Shown here: piece by piece, positions 35,592-45,176 of the stretch
Numbering within the stretch: the first letter of the stretch is position 1
Layout of the letters: each line of letters starts with the position of its first letter
Origin: Solibacillus sp. FSL K6-1523
Lineage (GTDB): Bacteria > Bacillota > Bacilli > Bacillales_A > Planococcaceae
Direction: 5' to 3'
NCBI RefSeq assembly: GCF_038005225.1
Contig: NZ_JBBOSU010000001.1
Span: 484,001-548,000, forward strand
Length of the DNA stretch: 64,000 bases
Translations under genes and position numbers: made by a program
The notes under the pieces: generated by a model
Databases searched by the model: none
What the model was told of the DNA's origin: nothing
Seen by the model: the letters and a program-made list of their open reading frames with translations, nothing else

Positions 35592-35768
35592 ATGAAAGTT
35601 GATTGCTTTAAATGTCAATATTTCCATGTCACATGGGATCAAAATAATCCGCGTGGTTGCTCGGCATACGGCTTTAAAACAAAGCAGCTACCATCCGTTC
35701 TTGTAAAGCAATCTTCAGGTATGGATTGTTTAAAGTTTGTACCTAAAAAACAGGAGGGACAGAGATGA
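35592..35768 (+). CDS. Small cysteine-containing protein downstream of ung
   Basis: A 58-residue protein I recognise only as a conserved neighbour type. It has CFKC near the N-terminus, a third cysteine in RGCSAYG and a fourth in MDCLKF, so a four-cysteine zinc site is plausible. The ATG at 35592 follows GGGGGGAGCAG; the frame extends to 35556 without support. It overlaps ywdI by ATGA. Being translated between ung and ywdI suggests a housekeeping role, not a known one. Confidence 0.7.
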   Translation: MKVDCFKCQYFHVTWDQNNPRGCSAYGFKTKQLPSVLVKQSSGMDCLKFVPKKQEGQR

Positions 35769-36043
35769 TTTCTTATGAAACAATTGTCCAGCAAATTGAA
35801 AAGCATGCCATTCAAGCGAAGCAGACGCGTGATGAGCAGCAAATACGTGAGCATTTATCAGCGATTCGTGCGCTATGTGAAGTTGTTTTAGAGGATGGGA
35901 AATCTGTTGCAAAGCCATCTGTAGCCACGCCAAGCGTACATAATATTCAAACAACTTCTATGATGATTTCACAGCCACTCGTCACTTCATCTCAAAAAAT
36001 AGAGGAAGAAGATGCAAATGGTGAATCGCTTTTTGATTTTTAG
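35765..36043 (+). CDS. ywdI: YwdI-family protein (DUF5327)
   Basis: A 92-residue protein. The N-terminal half is a helix (SYETIVQQIEKHAIQAK) and the C-terminal half is low-complexity, ending ESLFDF. It matches the YwdI/DUF5327 pattern and position next to ung. Function unknown. The ATG overlaps the preceding stop, and AGGAGGGAC is the ribosome site. Confidence 0.75.
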   Translation: MISYETIVQQIEKHAIQAKQTRDEQQIREHLSAIRALCEVVLEDGKSVAKPSVATPSVHNIQTTSMMISQPLVTSSQKIEEEDANGESLFDF

Positions 36044-36090
36044 TAGATAAATAGTTGAAATGAACAATCAAATACAAAGGAGTTTTTAAA

Positions 36091-36471
36091 ATGAAAGGTT
36101 CAATTATTTCCGGTGCTATTCAAGGATTTTTAGCGGTGGCACTCGGGGCATTTGCTGCACATGCGTTGGAGGACAAATTAGATGCATATGGCACGGATAT
36201 TTGGAACACAGCGATTCAATATCAAATGCTGCATGCGGTAGCGATTGTTTTAGCAGGAATTTTAATGTCAAAGGCCATTTTTGGCGAAGTAAAACAATTA
36301 AAAATTGCAGTAATTTGCTTCAATGCTGGTGTCATTTTCTTCACAGGAAGTTTAATGGTATTAGCTCTTACAGGAATTAAAGTTTTAGGAGCCATTACAC
36401 CAATCGGCGGCGTGTTATTTTTAATCGGTTGGGCGATGATAATCAGTGCCACATTAAAGCACGCAAAGTAA
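36091..36471 (+). CDS. ywdK: YwdK-family DUF423 membrane protein
   Basis: A 126-residue protein with four hydrophobic segments. LAVALGAFAAHALE and YQMLHAVAIV are hallmarks of DUF423. Function unknown. It follows ywdI by 47 bp, with AAGGAGTT before the ATG and a strong terminator after it. Confidence 0.85.
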   Translation: MKGSIISGAIQGFLAVALGAFAAHALEDKLDAYGTDIWNTAIQYQMLHAVAIVLAGILMSKAIFGEVKQLKIAVICFNAGVIFFTGSLMVLALTGIKVLGAITPIGGVLFLIGWAMIISATLKHAK

Positions 36472-36489
36472 CGCTTTATTGAATATGGA

Positions 36490-36526
36490 AAAATGCCCTT
36501 TTGTCTTAATAAAAAGGGCATTTTTT
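36490..36526 (+). terminator. Terminator of the ung-ywdK operon
   Basis: AAAATGCCCTTTT pairs with AAAAGGGCATTTT, followed by TTATGG. It lies 18 bp after the ywdK stop. Confidence 0.9.
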
Positions 36527-36804
36527 ATGGATGAGGAGACGAGATTGACTATTAACGAATATAAGATAGCGAATAACCATAGTAACGTGTCTAAAAAAAT
36601 GATATGCCACCCCACCACACTTCAAATAAAACTTTAATTATCTGACTAGACATGTATAATGATGGAATTAAATGTATAACTATGAACAGTAAAAGGAGAT
36701 ATAGGAAATAATAAGTCGTTAATGTCGTAATATATTAACTTTGTTTTCATAATTATCCAGAGATAATGTATAGTAGAAAAAAGAATAGTTAAGGTGGGAA
36801 GGTT
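36527..36804. other. Intergenic region before the amidohydrolase
   Basis: AT-rich with TGTATAAT near 36655, a possible -10. Three weak motifs (GACTATTAAC at 36547, AGCGAATAAC at 36568, GTCTAAAA at 36589) are spaced 21 bp apart and might be a decayed unit of the 21-bp arrays, but the match is poor. Confidence 0.35.
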
Positions 36805-37995
36805 ATGGAGCATTTAGAAACAAGGTTGCAAGAAAGATTTGAAGAAATGGTGATTATTCGACGCTATTTACATGAATATCCAGAATTATCGCATGAAGAG
36901 GTACATATACCGCTTTATATCGCCAACTTTCATCGTGAACTTGGTCTAGAAGTGCGCGAACAGGTGGGGGGACGAGGTGTTGTTGCTACATTAAGAGGGG
37001 CAAAACCAGGAAAGACTGTTGCATTACGTGCAGATTTTGATGGTTTGGCTATTCAAGAACTAAATGATATACCATATAAATCAAAAAACGATGGGATTAT
37101 GCATGCTTGCGGTCATGATGGACATACAGCAACATTATTAGTACTTGCAAAAGTATTAACCGAAATGCAGGAAGAATTAGAGGGGAATATCGTTTTCATT
37201 CATCAACATGCAGAAGAACTCGCACCAGGTGGGGCAAAAGCAATGATTGAAGATGGTTGCTTAGAAGGTGTCGATGTTATTTATGGCACGCATTTATGGG
37301 CACCAACACCACTTGGAGATGTTCTAGTTCGAGAAGGGGCGATTATGGCAGCGGCAGATCGATTTGAAATTACGATTCAAGGAAAAGGTGGCCACGGTGC
37401 AGAGCCGCAACATTCGGTCGATGCGATTGTTATCGGATCTCATTTTGTTACACAGCTGCAAACACTTGTGTCGCGCCGAATTGCTCCATTGCATTCAGCG
37501 GTTGTAACAGTAGGACATTTTGAGGCAATTAATCCTTTTAATGTGATAGCAGATACAGTAAAGCTAAAAGGGACTGTCCGCACATTTGATGAAAACGTGC
37601 GCCAGCAAATGAAAGAAGAAATCGAACATTTATTACAAGCGACATGTACAGGGATGCATGCGACCTATGCATACGAGTATTTTGATGGGTATCCGCCAGT
37701 AATCAATCATGCAAAAGATACGAAATTTGTAGCACAAGTAGCGGAGCAAATAGATGTGGTGAAAAATGTCCAAACATGTCCGCCATTTATGATTGGTGAG
37801 GATTTTGGTTATTATATGCAGCATGTCCCAGGTACATTTTTCTTTACAGGGGCCAAGGATCCTTGCTGGGAACAGGCATATCCACATCATCACGGACGAT
37901 TTAACTTTGATGAACGTGCTATGCTTATAGCAGCGCAAATTTTAGGTGAAGCAACAGTAGCTTATTTAGCTGATAATAATGAAACATCATTGTAA
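36805..37995 (+). CDS. M20-family amidohydrolase
   Basis: A 396-residue metal-dependent amidohydrolase of the N-acyl-amino-acid/hippurate-hydrolase group. Metal-binding motifs are HACGHDGHTA, FIHQHAEELAPGG and IGEDFGYY, with HHGRFNFDE near the C-terminus. The dimerisation (lid) domain begins at GKGGHGAEPQHSVDAI. It would cleave an N-acylated amino acid; the substrate is not determined. The ribosome site is AAGGTGGGAAGG. The chemoreceptor gene follows 33 bp later and may share its transcript. Confidence 0.85.
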   Translation: MEHLETRLQERFEEMVIIRRYLHEYPELSHEEVHIPLYIANFHRELGLEVREQVGGRGVVATLRGAKPGKTVALRADFDGLAIQELNDIPYKSKNDGIMHACGHDGHTATLLVLAKVLTEMQEELEGNIVFIHQHAEELAPGGAKAMIEDGCLEGVDVIYGTHLWAPTPLGDVLVREGAIMAAADRFEITIQGKGGHGAEPQHSVDAIVIGSHFVTQLQTLVSRRIAPLHSAVVTVGHFEAINPFNVIADTVKLKGTVRTFDENVRQQMKEEIEHLLQATCTGMHATYAYEYFDGYPPVINHAKDTKFVAQVAEQIDVVKNVQTCPPFMIGEDFGYYMQHVPGTFFFTGAKDPCWEQAYPHHHGRFNFDERAMLIAAQILGEATVAYLADNNETSL

Positions 37996-38028
37996 AACAA
38001 CGGGTGATAGAAGGAAGGGATAGATCAG

Positions 38029-39717
38029 ATGGGTGTTGGAGCAAAATTAAATATTGCGATTTACTCAATCGTTACAGTGTTAATATTAACAATCTTCTTT
38101 ACTTTTTTAAATATAGATCAAGTTGAAGAGAGTACGGATGAGGCGTTGAATAATCGCGTCGAGCAAATTCAAGCGGCTGAACAAATTCGTTTTAGCTTAG
38201 CAATGCAAAGTTTATATGCACGCGCGGTCGTATTAGATTATTCAAAAGAAAGTGAAGAAAAATTAGACTTTTATATGAATACTTTAAGTGAAGAAATTTT
38301 AGGCTTAAAAAAAATGGTGATAAGTCAGACGATGGTTGATTATTTAAAGGAAATGGAAACGTTCAACAAACAATTCAATACTAGCACAATCAGCTTGCTA
38401 GAAGCGATTAAAAAGGGAGATACGCGGCTAGCTAATGAATATGTAAATACATCATTAACAGCAGCGCACGAAGGGATTTTAGCTGTTTCGGATAAAATTA
38501 TAGCGTATCAAGAGGAAAAACTTGTAGATATAAATAAAGAAACACAACTCTATATCAATAACTCTAAAATAACAGCTTGGTTCTTTTTATTTGTTAGTAT
38601 TTTAATTAGTATTGCTGCAGTTATTTATATCCGTATTAAAGTTGTTGCCCCGCTAAAATTAATGGTGACAGAGGCAAATATTATTGCTTCAGGGGACTTA
38701 GCGAACGCAGATATTCAAACGAAATCAAAAGATGAGATTGGGCAACTAGGTCAATCATTTAATTTAATGAAAAATAATTTAGCGTCACTTATTAAAAATG
38801 TGCAACTGAATACTGGACAATTAACGATGTCTGCACAAGAACTATCAGCGAGTACGGAAGAAATGGCGGCGACTTCTGAGGACGTCACATTACGCATTAA
38901 CCAAACTTACGAAACGGCACAAGCTTCGGCACAAGCATCGCAAGAAAGTGCCCATGCAATGGAAGAAACAGCTGTGGGCGTTCAGCGGATTGCAGAGGCA
39001 ACACAAGTGTTACATTCAAGGTCAATTGAAGCTTCGAATACAGCTGATCAAGGCGGTACGATTATTGAAGAAGCGAAAAAGCAAATGGAAACGATTAATG
39101 AAACAACAAATTCTGTGAATGCATTAGTTCAAAAATTAGCACAGCAAACAGAAGAAATTAATTCGATATCTAAAGTGATCACAGACATTACCGATCAAAC
39201 GAATTTATTGGCATTGAATGCGGCGATTGAAGCGGCACGCGCGGGTGAGCATGGAAAAGGATTTGCGGTAGTCGCAGATGAAGTTCGAAAGCTTGCCGAG
39301 GAATCGAAAAACTCAGCAAATTCAATCGTCAATTTAACGTTGGAAATTCAATCGGATACAGAAAATGTAGAACGGGCAGTTTCAGAGTCGTTAAAGTCAG
39401 TGAAGGATGGTGTCCAAATTATTAGTGAAGCGGGTCAATCATTCATATCGATTGAGCAGGCGGTAACTCAAATGACGACACAGATTCAAGAAATTTCGGC
39501 AACTTCAGAGCAATTATCTGCAAGTGCGGAGGAAGTAACCGCTTCTGTCGCAGAAATTGCGGATGGATCGGGTAATGCAAGTAGCAACTTAGAAATGATT
39601 GTAGCTGCAACAGAAGAACAAGCTGCAACGATGCAACAAGTAAATGGCGTCGCAGTAACGTTAAGCGAAAGTGCACACCAATTACAAAATGAAATCCAAC
39701 AGTTTAAAGTACGCTAA
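38029..39717 (+). CDS. Methyl-accepting chemotaxis protein
   Basis: A 562-residue receptor. Transmembrane helix 1 is at residues ~8-28, followed by a four-helix-bundle-type extracytoplasmic domain (~29-180), transmembrane helix 2 at ~183-203, then HAMP and the signalling domain. The hairpin tip [20 protein letters not shown] and [15 protein letters not shown] are fully conserved, so it should signal through CheA/CheW. The ligand is unknown. There is no obvious C-terminal CheR-tether pentapeptide (ends QQFKVR). Confidence 0.92.
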   Translation: MGVGAKLNIAIYSIVTVLILTIFFTFLNIDQVEESTDEALNNRVEQIQAAEQIRFSLAMQSLYARAVVLDYSKESEEKLDFYMNTLSEEILGLKKMVISQTMVDYLKEMETFNKQFNTSTISLLEAIKKGDTRLANEYVNTSLTAAHEGILAVSDKIIAYQEEKLVDINKETQLYINNSKITAWFFLFVSILISIAAVIYIRIKVVAPLKLMVTEANIIASGDLANADIQTKSKDEIGQLGQSFNLMKNNLASLIKNVQLNTGQLTMSAQELSASTEEMAATSEDVTLRINQTYETAQASAQASQESAHAMEETAVGVQRIAEATQVLHSRSIEASNTADQGGTIIEEAKKQMETINETTNSVNALVQKLAQQTEEINSISKVITDITDQTNLLALNAAIEAARAGEHGKGFAVVADEVRKLAEESKNSANSIVNLTLEIQSDTENVERAVSESLKSVKDGVQIISEAGQSFISIEQAVTQMTTQIQEISATSEQLSASAEEVTASVAEIADGSGNASSNLEMIVAATEEQAATMQQVNGVAVTLSESAHQLQNEIQQFKVR

Positions 39718-39720
39718 ACG

Positions 39721-39759
39721 AAAAACGCCACTTCGCTTTTACAGGAAGTGGCGTTTTTC
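39721..39759 (+). terminator. Terminator after the chemoreceptor
   Basis: AAAACGCCACTTC pairs with GAAGTGGCGTTTT and TCC follows; the convergent gerQ ends beyond it at 39783. Confidence 0.9.
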
Positions 39760-39782
39760 CGACTATTCGCATCCCATAAGCC

Positions 39783-40115
39783 CTAAACAGTTTGCGGGAA
39801 ATAAGCTAGCTCTTCATCAAACTCAGCATAATCAAAGTAAATCATCGGGAATAAATAACGATGATCCGATTTTAAATCGCGTAAAATTACGTGATCTCGA
39901 CCCGCTGCCTCCACAACGCCTCTCACCGACTTAGTATTTGTTCCCGCACCAGTATTATTAAATGAAAAATGAAATACCCCAGGTTTCCCTCGGTTTAATC
40001 GTAAAATATTCTCAATGTAAGATTCCTCACGTGGCAAACTAGTTCCTGGGAAACTTGGTTGCATCGGGACAGACGGATTCATTTGTTGCATTGGATTTGT
40101 CCAATAATAAGTCAA
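39783..40115 (-). CDS. gerQ: Spore coat protein GerQ
   Basis: A 110-residue protein. The N-terminal third is Met/Pro/Gln-rich (MQQMNPSVPMQPSFPG). The rest is the conserved GerQ domain: LPREESYIENILRLNRGKPG, VEAAGRDHVILRDLK, YLFPMIYFDYAEF. GerQ is cross-linked into the spore coat by transglutaminase and is needed for normal function of the CwlJ cortex hydrolase during germination. The TTG start follows AAAGGA by 7 nt. It marks the organism as an endospore former. Confidence 0.92.
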   Translation of the reverse strand: MTYYWTNPMQQMNPSVPMQPSFPGTSLPREESYIENILRLNRGKPGVFHFSFNNTGAGTNTKSVRGVVEAAGRDHVILRDLKSDHRYLFPMIYFDYAEFDEELAYFPQTV

Positions 40116-40438
40116 GCTCGCATCCTTTCCAAAAGAAAATTAAATTTGTCGACTGGCTATTCGTCATAACTAAAAATAAAAGCAAAGTGTCTCAAGGTGA
40201 CTAGTAATCAATCTGTCGTCTGATTTCACGACGATGACTTACCCTCCTTTTCGTACAGTATATGCAACAAGCCTAAAATGATGCTTCGGAAGCCCAGCAT
40301 AAAAATAGGCTATTTGTATATACTATTAATAAATAGATGAAAAAATGTAATAATTTTTTGGGGAATGGGGTAAAGATAGTAAACAATTGATAAAAGAATG
40401 TTGCCTCGTGTTGAAGTAAGGCTCGAGGGGTGAAGATG

Positions 40439-40609
40439 ATGAAGTTAGAAATTTGGCTAGGTATTGTATTGAGTGCGATTTTAGCGTTTGGTGTAGCGAT
40501 TTTTTACAAACAGCCTGTGCATTGGTTTTTATTTATTATTATTCTTTTCATTGGATTATTTATTAATACCATAATCCTTATATTAAAAGTACAAGATGAG
40601 AATACATGA
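40439..40609 (+). CDS. Small two-helix membrane protein
   Basis: A 56-residue hydrophobic peptide. Segments at ~5-23 (IWLGIVLSAILAFGVAIFY) and ~29-50 are separated by KQPVH, with a charged tail (KVQDENT). AGGGGTGAAG precedes tandem ATG codons at 40436 and 40439. A terminator starts at the stop codon, supporting expression as its own unit. I recognise no family. It lies in the gap between gerQ and hemQ. Confidence 0.65.
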   Translation: MKLEIWLGIVLSAILAFGVAIFYKQPVHWFLFIIILFIGLFINTIILILKVQDENT

Positions 40610-40643
40610 AAAAGGTGAGTGCCTATCGCAACTCACCTTTTTT
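40609..40643. terminator. Terminator between the small membrane gene and hemQ
   Basis: AAAAAGGTGAGT pairs perfectly with ACTCACCTTTTT (12 bp), with T- and A-runs on both sides. It can serve hemQ on the minus strand as well. Confidence 0.9.
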
Positions 40644-40659
40644 AATGATATGGACACTA

Positions 40660-41397
40660 TTAAATCGCTAATAATTTCTCTAGCTTTTCGTTATCTAATA
40701 AGTTCCCGACTAAAAACTCACCGAATTCACCGTAACGTGCAGATACTTCATCAAAACGCATTTCATAGACGATTTTTTTGAATTGTAGCATATCATCAGA
40801 GAATAATGTAACGCCCCACTCATGATCATCTAAACCAACTGATCCTGTAATGATTTGCTTGATTTTTCCGGCATAGCTACGACCGATTAAGCCGTGCGAA
40901 TGCATTAACTGACGGCGTTCTTCCATCGGTAACATATACCAGTTGTCATTGCCTTCACGACGCTTGTCCATTGGATAGAAACACACATGTTTTGCTTTTG
41001 GTAGTTCTGGATACAAACGCGCACGCACATGTGGATTTTGATATGGGTCTTCTGTAGATTGTCCAGCTAAGTAATTAGAAAGCTCTACGATTGAAACGTA
41101 AGAATACGTAGGAATCGTAAAATCAGCAATCGCCAACTTCGCAAAATTTGTCTCCACTTCATGCAATTCTTCAGGTGTTTCACGTAATGTCATTAGCATA
41201 AAATCAGCCTTTTGACCAATAATGGCATAAAAAGCATTAGAGCCTGTTGCTGTATTTAATTGTTCTAAGTATTGGATAAATTCTTTTGTAGCGACTTCAC
41301 GTTCTTCTTGTGAAACTAATTTCCATGACGCCCAATCAATCGAACGGAATTCATGTAAAGCGTACCAACCATCTAATGTAATTGCTGCTTCATTCAT
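40660..41397 (-). CDS. hemQ: Coproheme decarboxylase HemQ
   Basis: A 245-residue chlorite-dismutase-fold protein. The family-specific run [19 protein letters not shown] and the haem-ligand region [18 protein letters not shown] are present. It decarboxylates coproheme to haem b, the last step of the Gram-positive haem pathway. The ATG at 41397 follows AAGGAGTGT; the frame to 41448 lacks support. In B. subtilis, pta lies between hemQ and lipL; here it is absent. Confidence 0.92.
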   Translation of the reverse strand: MNEAAITLDGWYALHEFRSIDWASWKLVSQEEREVATKEFIQYLEQLNTATGSNAFYAIIGQKADFMLMTLRETPEELHEVETNFAKLAIADFTIPTYSYVSIVELSNYLAGQSTEDPYQNPHVRARLYPELPKAKHVCFYPMDKRREGNDNWYMLPMEERRQLMHSHGLIGRSYAGKIKQIITGSVGLDDHEWGVTLFSDDMLQFKKIVYEMRFDEVSARYGEFGEFLVGNLLDNEKLEKLLAI

Positions 41398-41558
41398 GTT
41401 TTTTACACTCCTTATAATTGAAAATGATTCACAATTAGTGTAGCACAAATGCTATAAAAAGAATCATCTGAAACCGAGAAATGAGTGAATTTCATCAATT
41501 TGACATGACTTTCATTTGCGGTATGCTGAGTGTATGAAAAAATTGAGGAGTTAAATAA

Positions 41559-42383
41559 ATGAAAAAAATTTTACAGCAAACAAAATGGCGCTTTATCGAC
41601 CAATCGATCAGCGCAAATAAACGTTCACCACTAGAATCCTTTGCAATGGATGATACGCTTTGTCATCTGATTGGACAGCAAAAAAGCGATGCAACCATTC
41701 GTACATGGGTGCACCATGACGCGGTTGTATTAGGCATTCAGGATCACCGTTTACCGCATATTGAGGAAGGAATGGATGTGCTTATCCAAAATGGGTACGA
41801 GCCGATTGTTCGAAATTCCGGTGGACTAGCCGTTGTACTAGATAGTGGTGTGCTCAATATTTCGATTGTTCTAGGGGAAGAAAAGCCACTTAGCATTAAT
41901 GATGCATTTGAATTAATGGTAGATTTAATTCGTGCATTATTTCCCGAAGTGGCACATAAAATCAAAGCCTATGAAATTGTAGGCTCATATTGCCCAGGAT
42001 CCTATGATTTAAGTATAGGTGGACAAAAGTTTGCGGGAATTTCGCAGCGCCGTATGAAAAACGGAATCGCCATCCAAATTTATTTATGCGTTGAGGGAGA
42101 CGGTAGTGAACGTGCTGAACGCATTAAACAATTTTACGAAGCGAGTTTACAAGGGGAGCAAACAAAATTCCAATATCCCGTTATTACGCCTCATGTCATG
42201 GCTTCCTTACAGCAGTTAATCGGCCAGCCACTGACAGTCCAGCAGGTGAATGAACGCCTACGTCAACTAGTAACGGCATGGGATGGACAACTATATGAAA
42301 CACCGATTCAGCCAGATGAGATGGAACTATATGAATATTATTTAGCGCGTATTTTAAAGCGTAATGAATCGTTGTTGCGCTAA
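41559..42383 (+). CDS. lipL: Octanoyl-[GcvH]:protein N-octanoyltransferase LipL
   Basis: A 274-residue lipoate-ligase-fold acyltransferase. IVRNSGGLAVVLDSGVLN and GSYCPGSYDLSIGGQKFAG, with the catalytic cysteine, define LipL. It moves octanoyl from GcvH to the E2 subunits of 2-oxoacid dehydrogenases during lipoate assembly. Its position next to hemQ and rsfA matches B. subtilis ywfL. The ribosome site is GAGGAGTT. Confidence 0.9.
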   Translation: MKKILQQTKWRFIDQSISANKRSPLESFAMDDTLCHLIGQQKSDATIRTWVHHDAVVLGIQDHRLPHIEEGMDVLIQNGYEPIVRNSGGLAVVLDSGVLNISIVLGEEKPLSINDAFELMVDLIRALFPEVAHKIKAYEIVGSYCPGSYDLSIGGQKFAGISQRRMKNGIAIQIYLCVEGDGSERAERIKQFYEASLQGEQTKFQYPVITPHVMASLQQLIGQPLTVQQVNERLRQLVTAWDGQLYETPIQPDEMELYEYYLARILKRNESLLR

Positions 42384-42410
42384 AAAAGTTCAGTAAGTAA
42401 GGGGGAAGTA

Positions 42411-43055
42411 CTACATATGTACTTCGCCCGATTCATTCGTCGGTAAATGACTCACTAAGTTCCCGTTCTTTTCCATCTTAAATGTTGGGGCAACACGCGC
42501 ATCTTCTGTTTCTAATGTTACGAGACGACGTGCGCGGTTCATAATCGAAACAAATTGTTCGTAGTCATCTTTGATTGCTTTGTTTTCCGTTTGAAGCACT
42601 GCAAGCTCATGTTGAAGTTCCTGCTTTTGTTCTGTTAAAACACCAGCCAACTTGCGCCATTTCAACACTTCCTGCTCAGATGTTTGAGAATGTTGCAACC
42701 TTACTAAATAAGCAATTACGATATCTAGTGATAATGCTGAAAGAGGAATAGATTTCGGCTCTTCCTCTGAAGTTGGTAGTAAATAGAGTGGATTAATACG
42801 TCGTTTCGTTGCAGCATTTAATACGCGCATTTTTTCTTTACGCTCTTTTTTTGCTTGTGATAATTCCTCTTCATAAATGCGACGCACAACCGCATTCCAG
42901 CGAAATCCACAAGCTGCTGCCGTACGATTTAATGCATCTCCGGCTTCTTCAAAAGCATTTAATTGTGTACTACCTTCTTTGACGTGACGTAAAACAGCCT
43001 CCGCTAATAATTCGTCATTATCTTGCATCCAAGCATCTTGTCTAGTTTTTGTCAT
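42411..43055 (-). CDS. rsfA: RsfA-family prespore transcriptional regulator
   Basis: A 214-residue protein. A Myb/SANT-like DNA-binding segment at the N-terminus (RQDAWMQDNDELLAEAVLRHVKEG…NRTAAACGFRWNAVVR) is followed by a basic linker and a coiled coil (residues ~135-175). RsfA modulates sigma-F-dependent genes in the forespore. It is convergent with lipL. A GC-poor hairpin spans its 3' end (42399-42427) but without a clear T-run. Confidence 0.88.
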   Translation of the reverse strand: MTKTRQDAWMQDNDELLAEAVLRHVKEGSTQLNAFEEAGDALNRTAAACGFRWNAVVRRIYEEELSQAKKERKEKMRVLNAATKRRINPLYLLPTSEEEPKSIPLSALSLDIVIAYLVRLQHSQTSEQEVLKWRKLAGVLTEQKQELQHELAVLQTENKAIKDDYEQFVSIMNRARRLVTLETEDARVAPTFKMEKNGNLVSHLPTNESGEVHM

Positions 43056-43152
43056 GTAAATGACCTCCTGCCATGTTGATAGATTTGTTGTTCATAATCT
43101 ATCATGTCCAGATGAGGGGGGATTTATTCAATTAAATTGGAAAAACAGTATT

Positions 43153-43279
43153 TTAACTAGATTCAGCAAAGATCAGCTGAATCTAGTTAAGCCCCAGCGG
43201 ATGTCACAGATTTTTTAGGGGGAGATTTTCGAGCGTGCTCGAAAAAAATCTGGACGCAATTACGCTTAAGCGTAATTGA
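43153..43279. repeat. Three-hairpin intergenic repeat, copy B
   Basis: Hairpin 1: TTAACTAGATTCAGC (43153-43167) pairs perfectly with GCTGAATCTAGTTAA (43176-43190). Hairpin 2: TTTTCGAGC with GCTCGAAAA. Hairpin 3: CAATTACGC (43257-43265) with GCGTAATTG (43270-43278) over TTAA. Against copy A (14348), position 7 of stem 1 changes T to A and its partner changes A to T, so pairing is preserved. It lies between divergent rsfA and yuzB, so it is not a terminator. Confidence 0.85.
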
Positions 43280-43404
43280 TTGTCGTATCAGACCTTAGGA
43301 GGAAATGATAGGATTTTGCTTGAATGAAACTCATCATTTACGTTACAATAATAAGATAAGAAAAAATATGATGAATGAATATCATAAGAAAGGGTGTTGA
43401 CACT

Positions 43405-43629
43405 ATGGCAAACTTATTCCACGTTTGCGATGAATGTCAGGCCGTTAATTTAAAGACGTTAATTCCTAAACTACAAGAAATTGATTCAGAAGCAACGATT
43501 GAAATTGGCTGTCATTCATATTGTGGTCCAGGCCGCAAAAAAACATTTACATTTGTAAACAATCGACCAGTTGCCGCATTAACTGAAGAGGAGTTAATGG
43601 TAAAGGTGCTAGACAAACTGAAAAAGTAA
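43405..43629 (+). CDS. yuzB: YuzB-family protein (DUF1450)
   Basis: A 74-residue cysteine-containing protein ([10 protein letters not shown] and [10 protein letters not shown]), the DUF1450 pattern. Two CxxC/CxxxC pairs suggest metal or redox chemistry, but the function is unknown. The ATG at 43405 has AAAGGGTG 8 nt upstream; the frame extends to 43375 without support. Confidence 0.85.
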   Translation: MANLFHVCDECQAVNLKTLIPKLQEIDSEATIEIGCHSYCGPGRKKTFTFVNNRPVAALTEEELMVKVLDKLKK

Positions 43630-43636
43630 TGACGTA

Positions 43637-43675
43637 AACTACTAGGGGGAGTTCATACATCCTGGTAGTTTTTGT
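43637..43675 (+). terminator. Terminator after yuzB
   Basis: AACTACTAGG (43637-43646) pairs with CCTGGTAGTT (43661-43670) with one G-T pair, then TTTGTTTT. Confidence 0.75.
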
Positions 43676-43733
43676 TTTGTTCTGAAAGCGTGTCATATAT
43701 AATAGTAGGAAAATAATGAGGAGGTCGTTTGAG

Positions 43734-44984
43734 ATGGATACTTATGCACAAAAGAAATTGCAGGAAGAAAAGGTTTTCAAAGATCCCGTACATAGTTATG
43801 TCCATGTGCGCGATCAAGTCATATGGGATTTAGTCGGGACGCGGGAATTCCAACGCTTGCGCCGCATTAAGCAGCTTGGTACCGCATATCTCGTATTTCA
43901 CGGGGCTGAACATAGCCGTTTTAATCATTCACTCGGCGTGTACGAAATTGTTCGTCGGATTGTGGATGATGTATTTAAAGGTCGCCCTGAATGGGATGAG
44001 GAAGAGCGCTTGTTAGTTTTATGCGCGGCATTACTACATGATTTAGGGCATGGTCCGTTTTCACATGCCTTTGAAAACGTATTTGAAACAGATCATGAAG
44101 ATTTTACACGCCAAATTCTTTTAGGGGATACAGAGGTTAATAAGGTACTGAATCGAGTATCAGTGGATTTCCCTGAAAAAGTAGCACAAGTCATTGAAAA
44201 AACGTATCCAAATGAGCTTGTTGTCAGCTTAATTTCTAGTCAAATTGACGCCGACCGCATGGATTATTTGCAGCGCGATGCCTATTACACAGGGGTAAGC
44301 TACGGCCATTTTGATATGGAGCGTATATTGCGTGTTATGCGCCCACGTGATTATGGTGTCATTATTAAATCGAGCGGCATGCATGCAGTAGAAGACTATA
44401 TTATGTCGCGCTATCAAATGTATTTACAGATTTACTTCCATCCAGTATCACGTAGCGCGGAGGCAATTTTGAATAATATTTTAATGCGGGCCAAGCAGCT
44501 ATGCCAACAAGGCTATGCATTTAAGCAGGAGCCGACGCATTTTCATTCCTTCTTTAAAGGCAATGTCACATTAGAACAATATTTAGCGCTAGATGAAAGC
44601 ATCATGCTAGCCTATTTCCAATTTTGGATGGACGAAGAAGATACCATTTTACGTGATTTATGCCGCCGTTTTGTAAATCGTGATTTATTTGTTCATATCG
44701 ATTTGAATCCTGAAGAAGAGCCGGAGCGATATGCATGGTTGATTGAACAGGTGAAATCGGCTGGCTTTGATCCAGATTATTATGTGAAAGCCGATTCGAC
44801 GTCTGATTTACCTTATGATTTTTATCGTCCAGGCGTTGTAACGACGAAACGCCCGATTTATTTAAAAATGCCAAGTGGCGAAATTCGCGAGCTAGCTGAG
44901 CAATCGCATATCGTATCGACAATTGCCGAAAATATTAAGACGGATTATAAGGTGTATTACCCAAAAGAAATCGATTTTTTGTAA
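43734..44984 (+). CDS. ywfO: HD-domain phosphohydrolase, YwfO-like
   Basis: A 416-residue dNTPase-like HD protein. HSRFNHSLGVYEI gives the first His, ALLHDLGHGPFSHAFE gives the HD pair, and DADRMDY (SQIDADRMDYLQRD) the final Asp. The deoxynucleotide or nucleotide substrate is not determined. The ATG at 43734 has GAGGAGG 9 nt upstream; the ATG at 43716 overlaps that site. A TATAAT is at 43698-43703. Placement near rsfA matches B. subtilis ywfO. Confidence 0.88.
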   Translation: MDTYAQKKLQEEKVFKDPVHSYVHVRDQVIWDLVGTREFQRLRRIKQLGTAYLVFHGAEHSRFNHSLGVYEIVRRIVDDVFKGRPEWDEEERLLVLCAALLHDLGHGPFSHAFENVFETDHEDFTRQILLGDTEVNKVLNRVSVDFPEKVAQVIEKTYPNELVVSLISSQIDADRMDYLQRDAYYTGVSYGHFDMERILRVMRPRDYGVIIKSSGMHAVEDYIMSRYQMYLQIYFHPVSRSAEAILNNILMRAKQLCQQGYAFKQEPTHFHSFFKGNVTLEQYLALDESIMLAYFQFWMDEEDTILRDLCRRFVNRDLFVHIDLNPEEEPERYAWLIEQVKSAGFDPDYYVKADSTSDLPYDFYRPGVVTTKRPIYLKMPSGEIRELAEQSHIVSTIAENIKTDYKVYYPKEIDFL

Positions 44985-45176
44985 GGAAAGGTTGTTTGTT
45001 CTTCCAAATAAGTGATAGTCCTAGTATCTTGAATTAGATATTTACCAACCGAAAATAGTAGGATTCCTTTCTAAAAATACTTTTGAAAAATTAATAAATA
45101 TATAAGTTAAACAAAAGGTTCTATCCTTATGATGTAAATATTTTAATGAAACTTCTAATAAAGTATTTGCTAGTTT

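Noticed and set aside
36545-36596. Possible fifth 21-bp array
   Set aside because: Only three weak, poorly matching cores at 21-bp spacing; too little to separate from chance.
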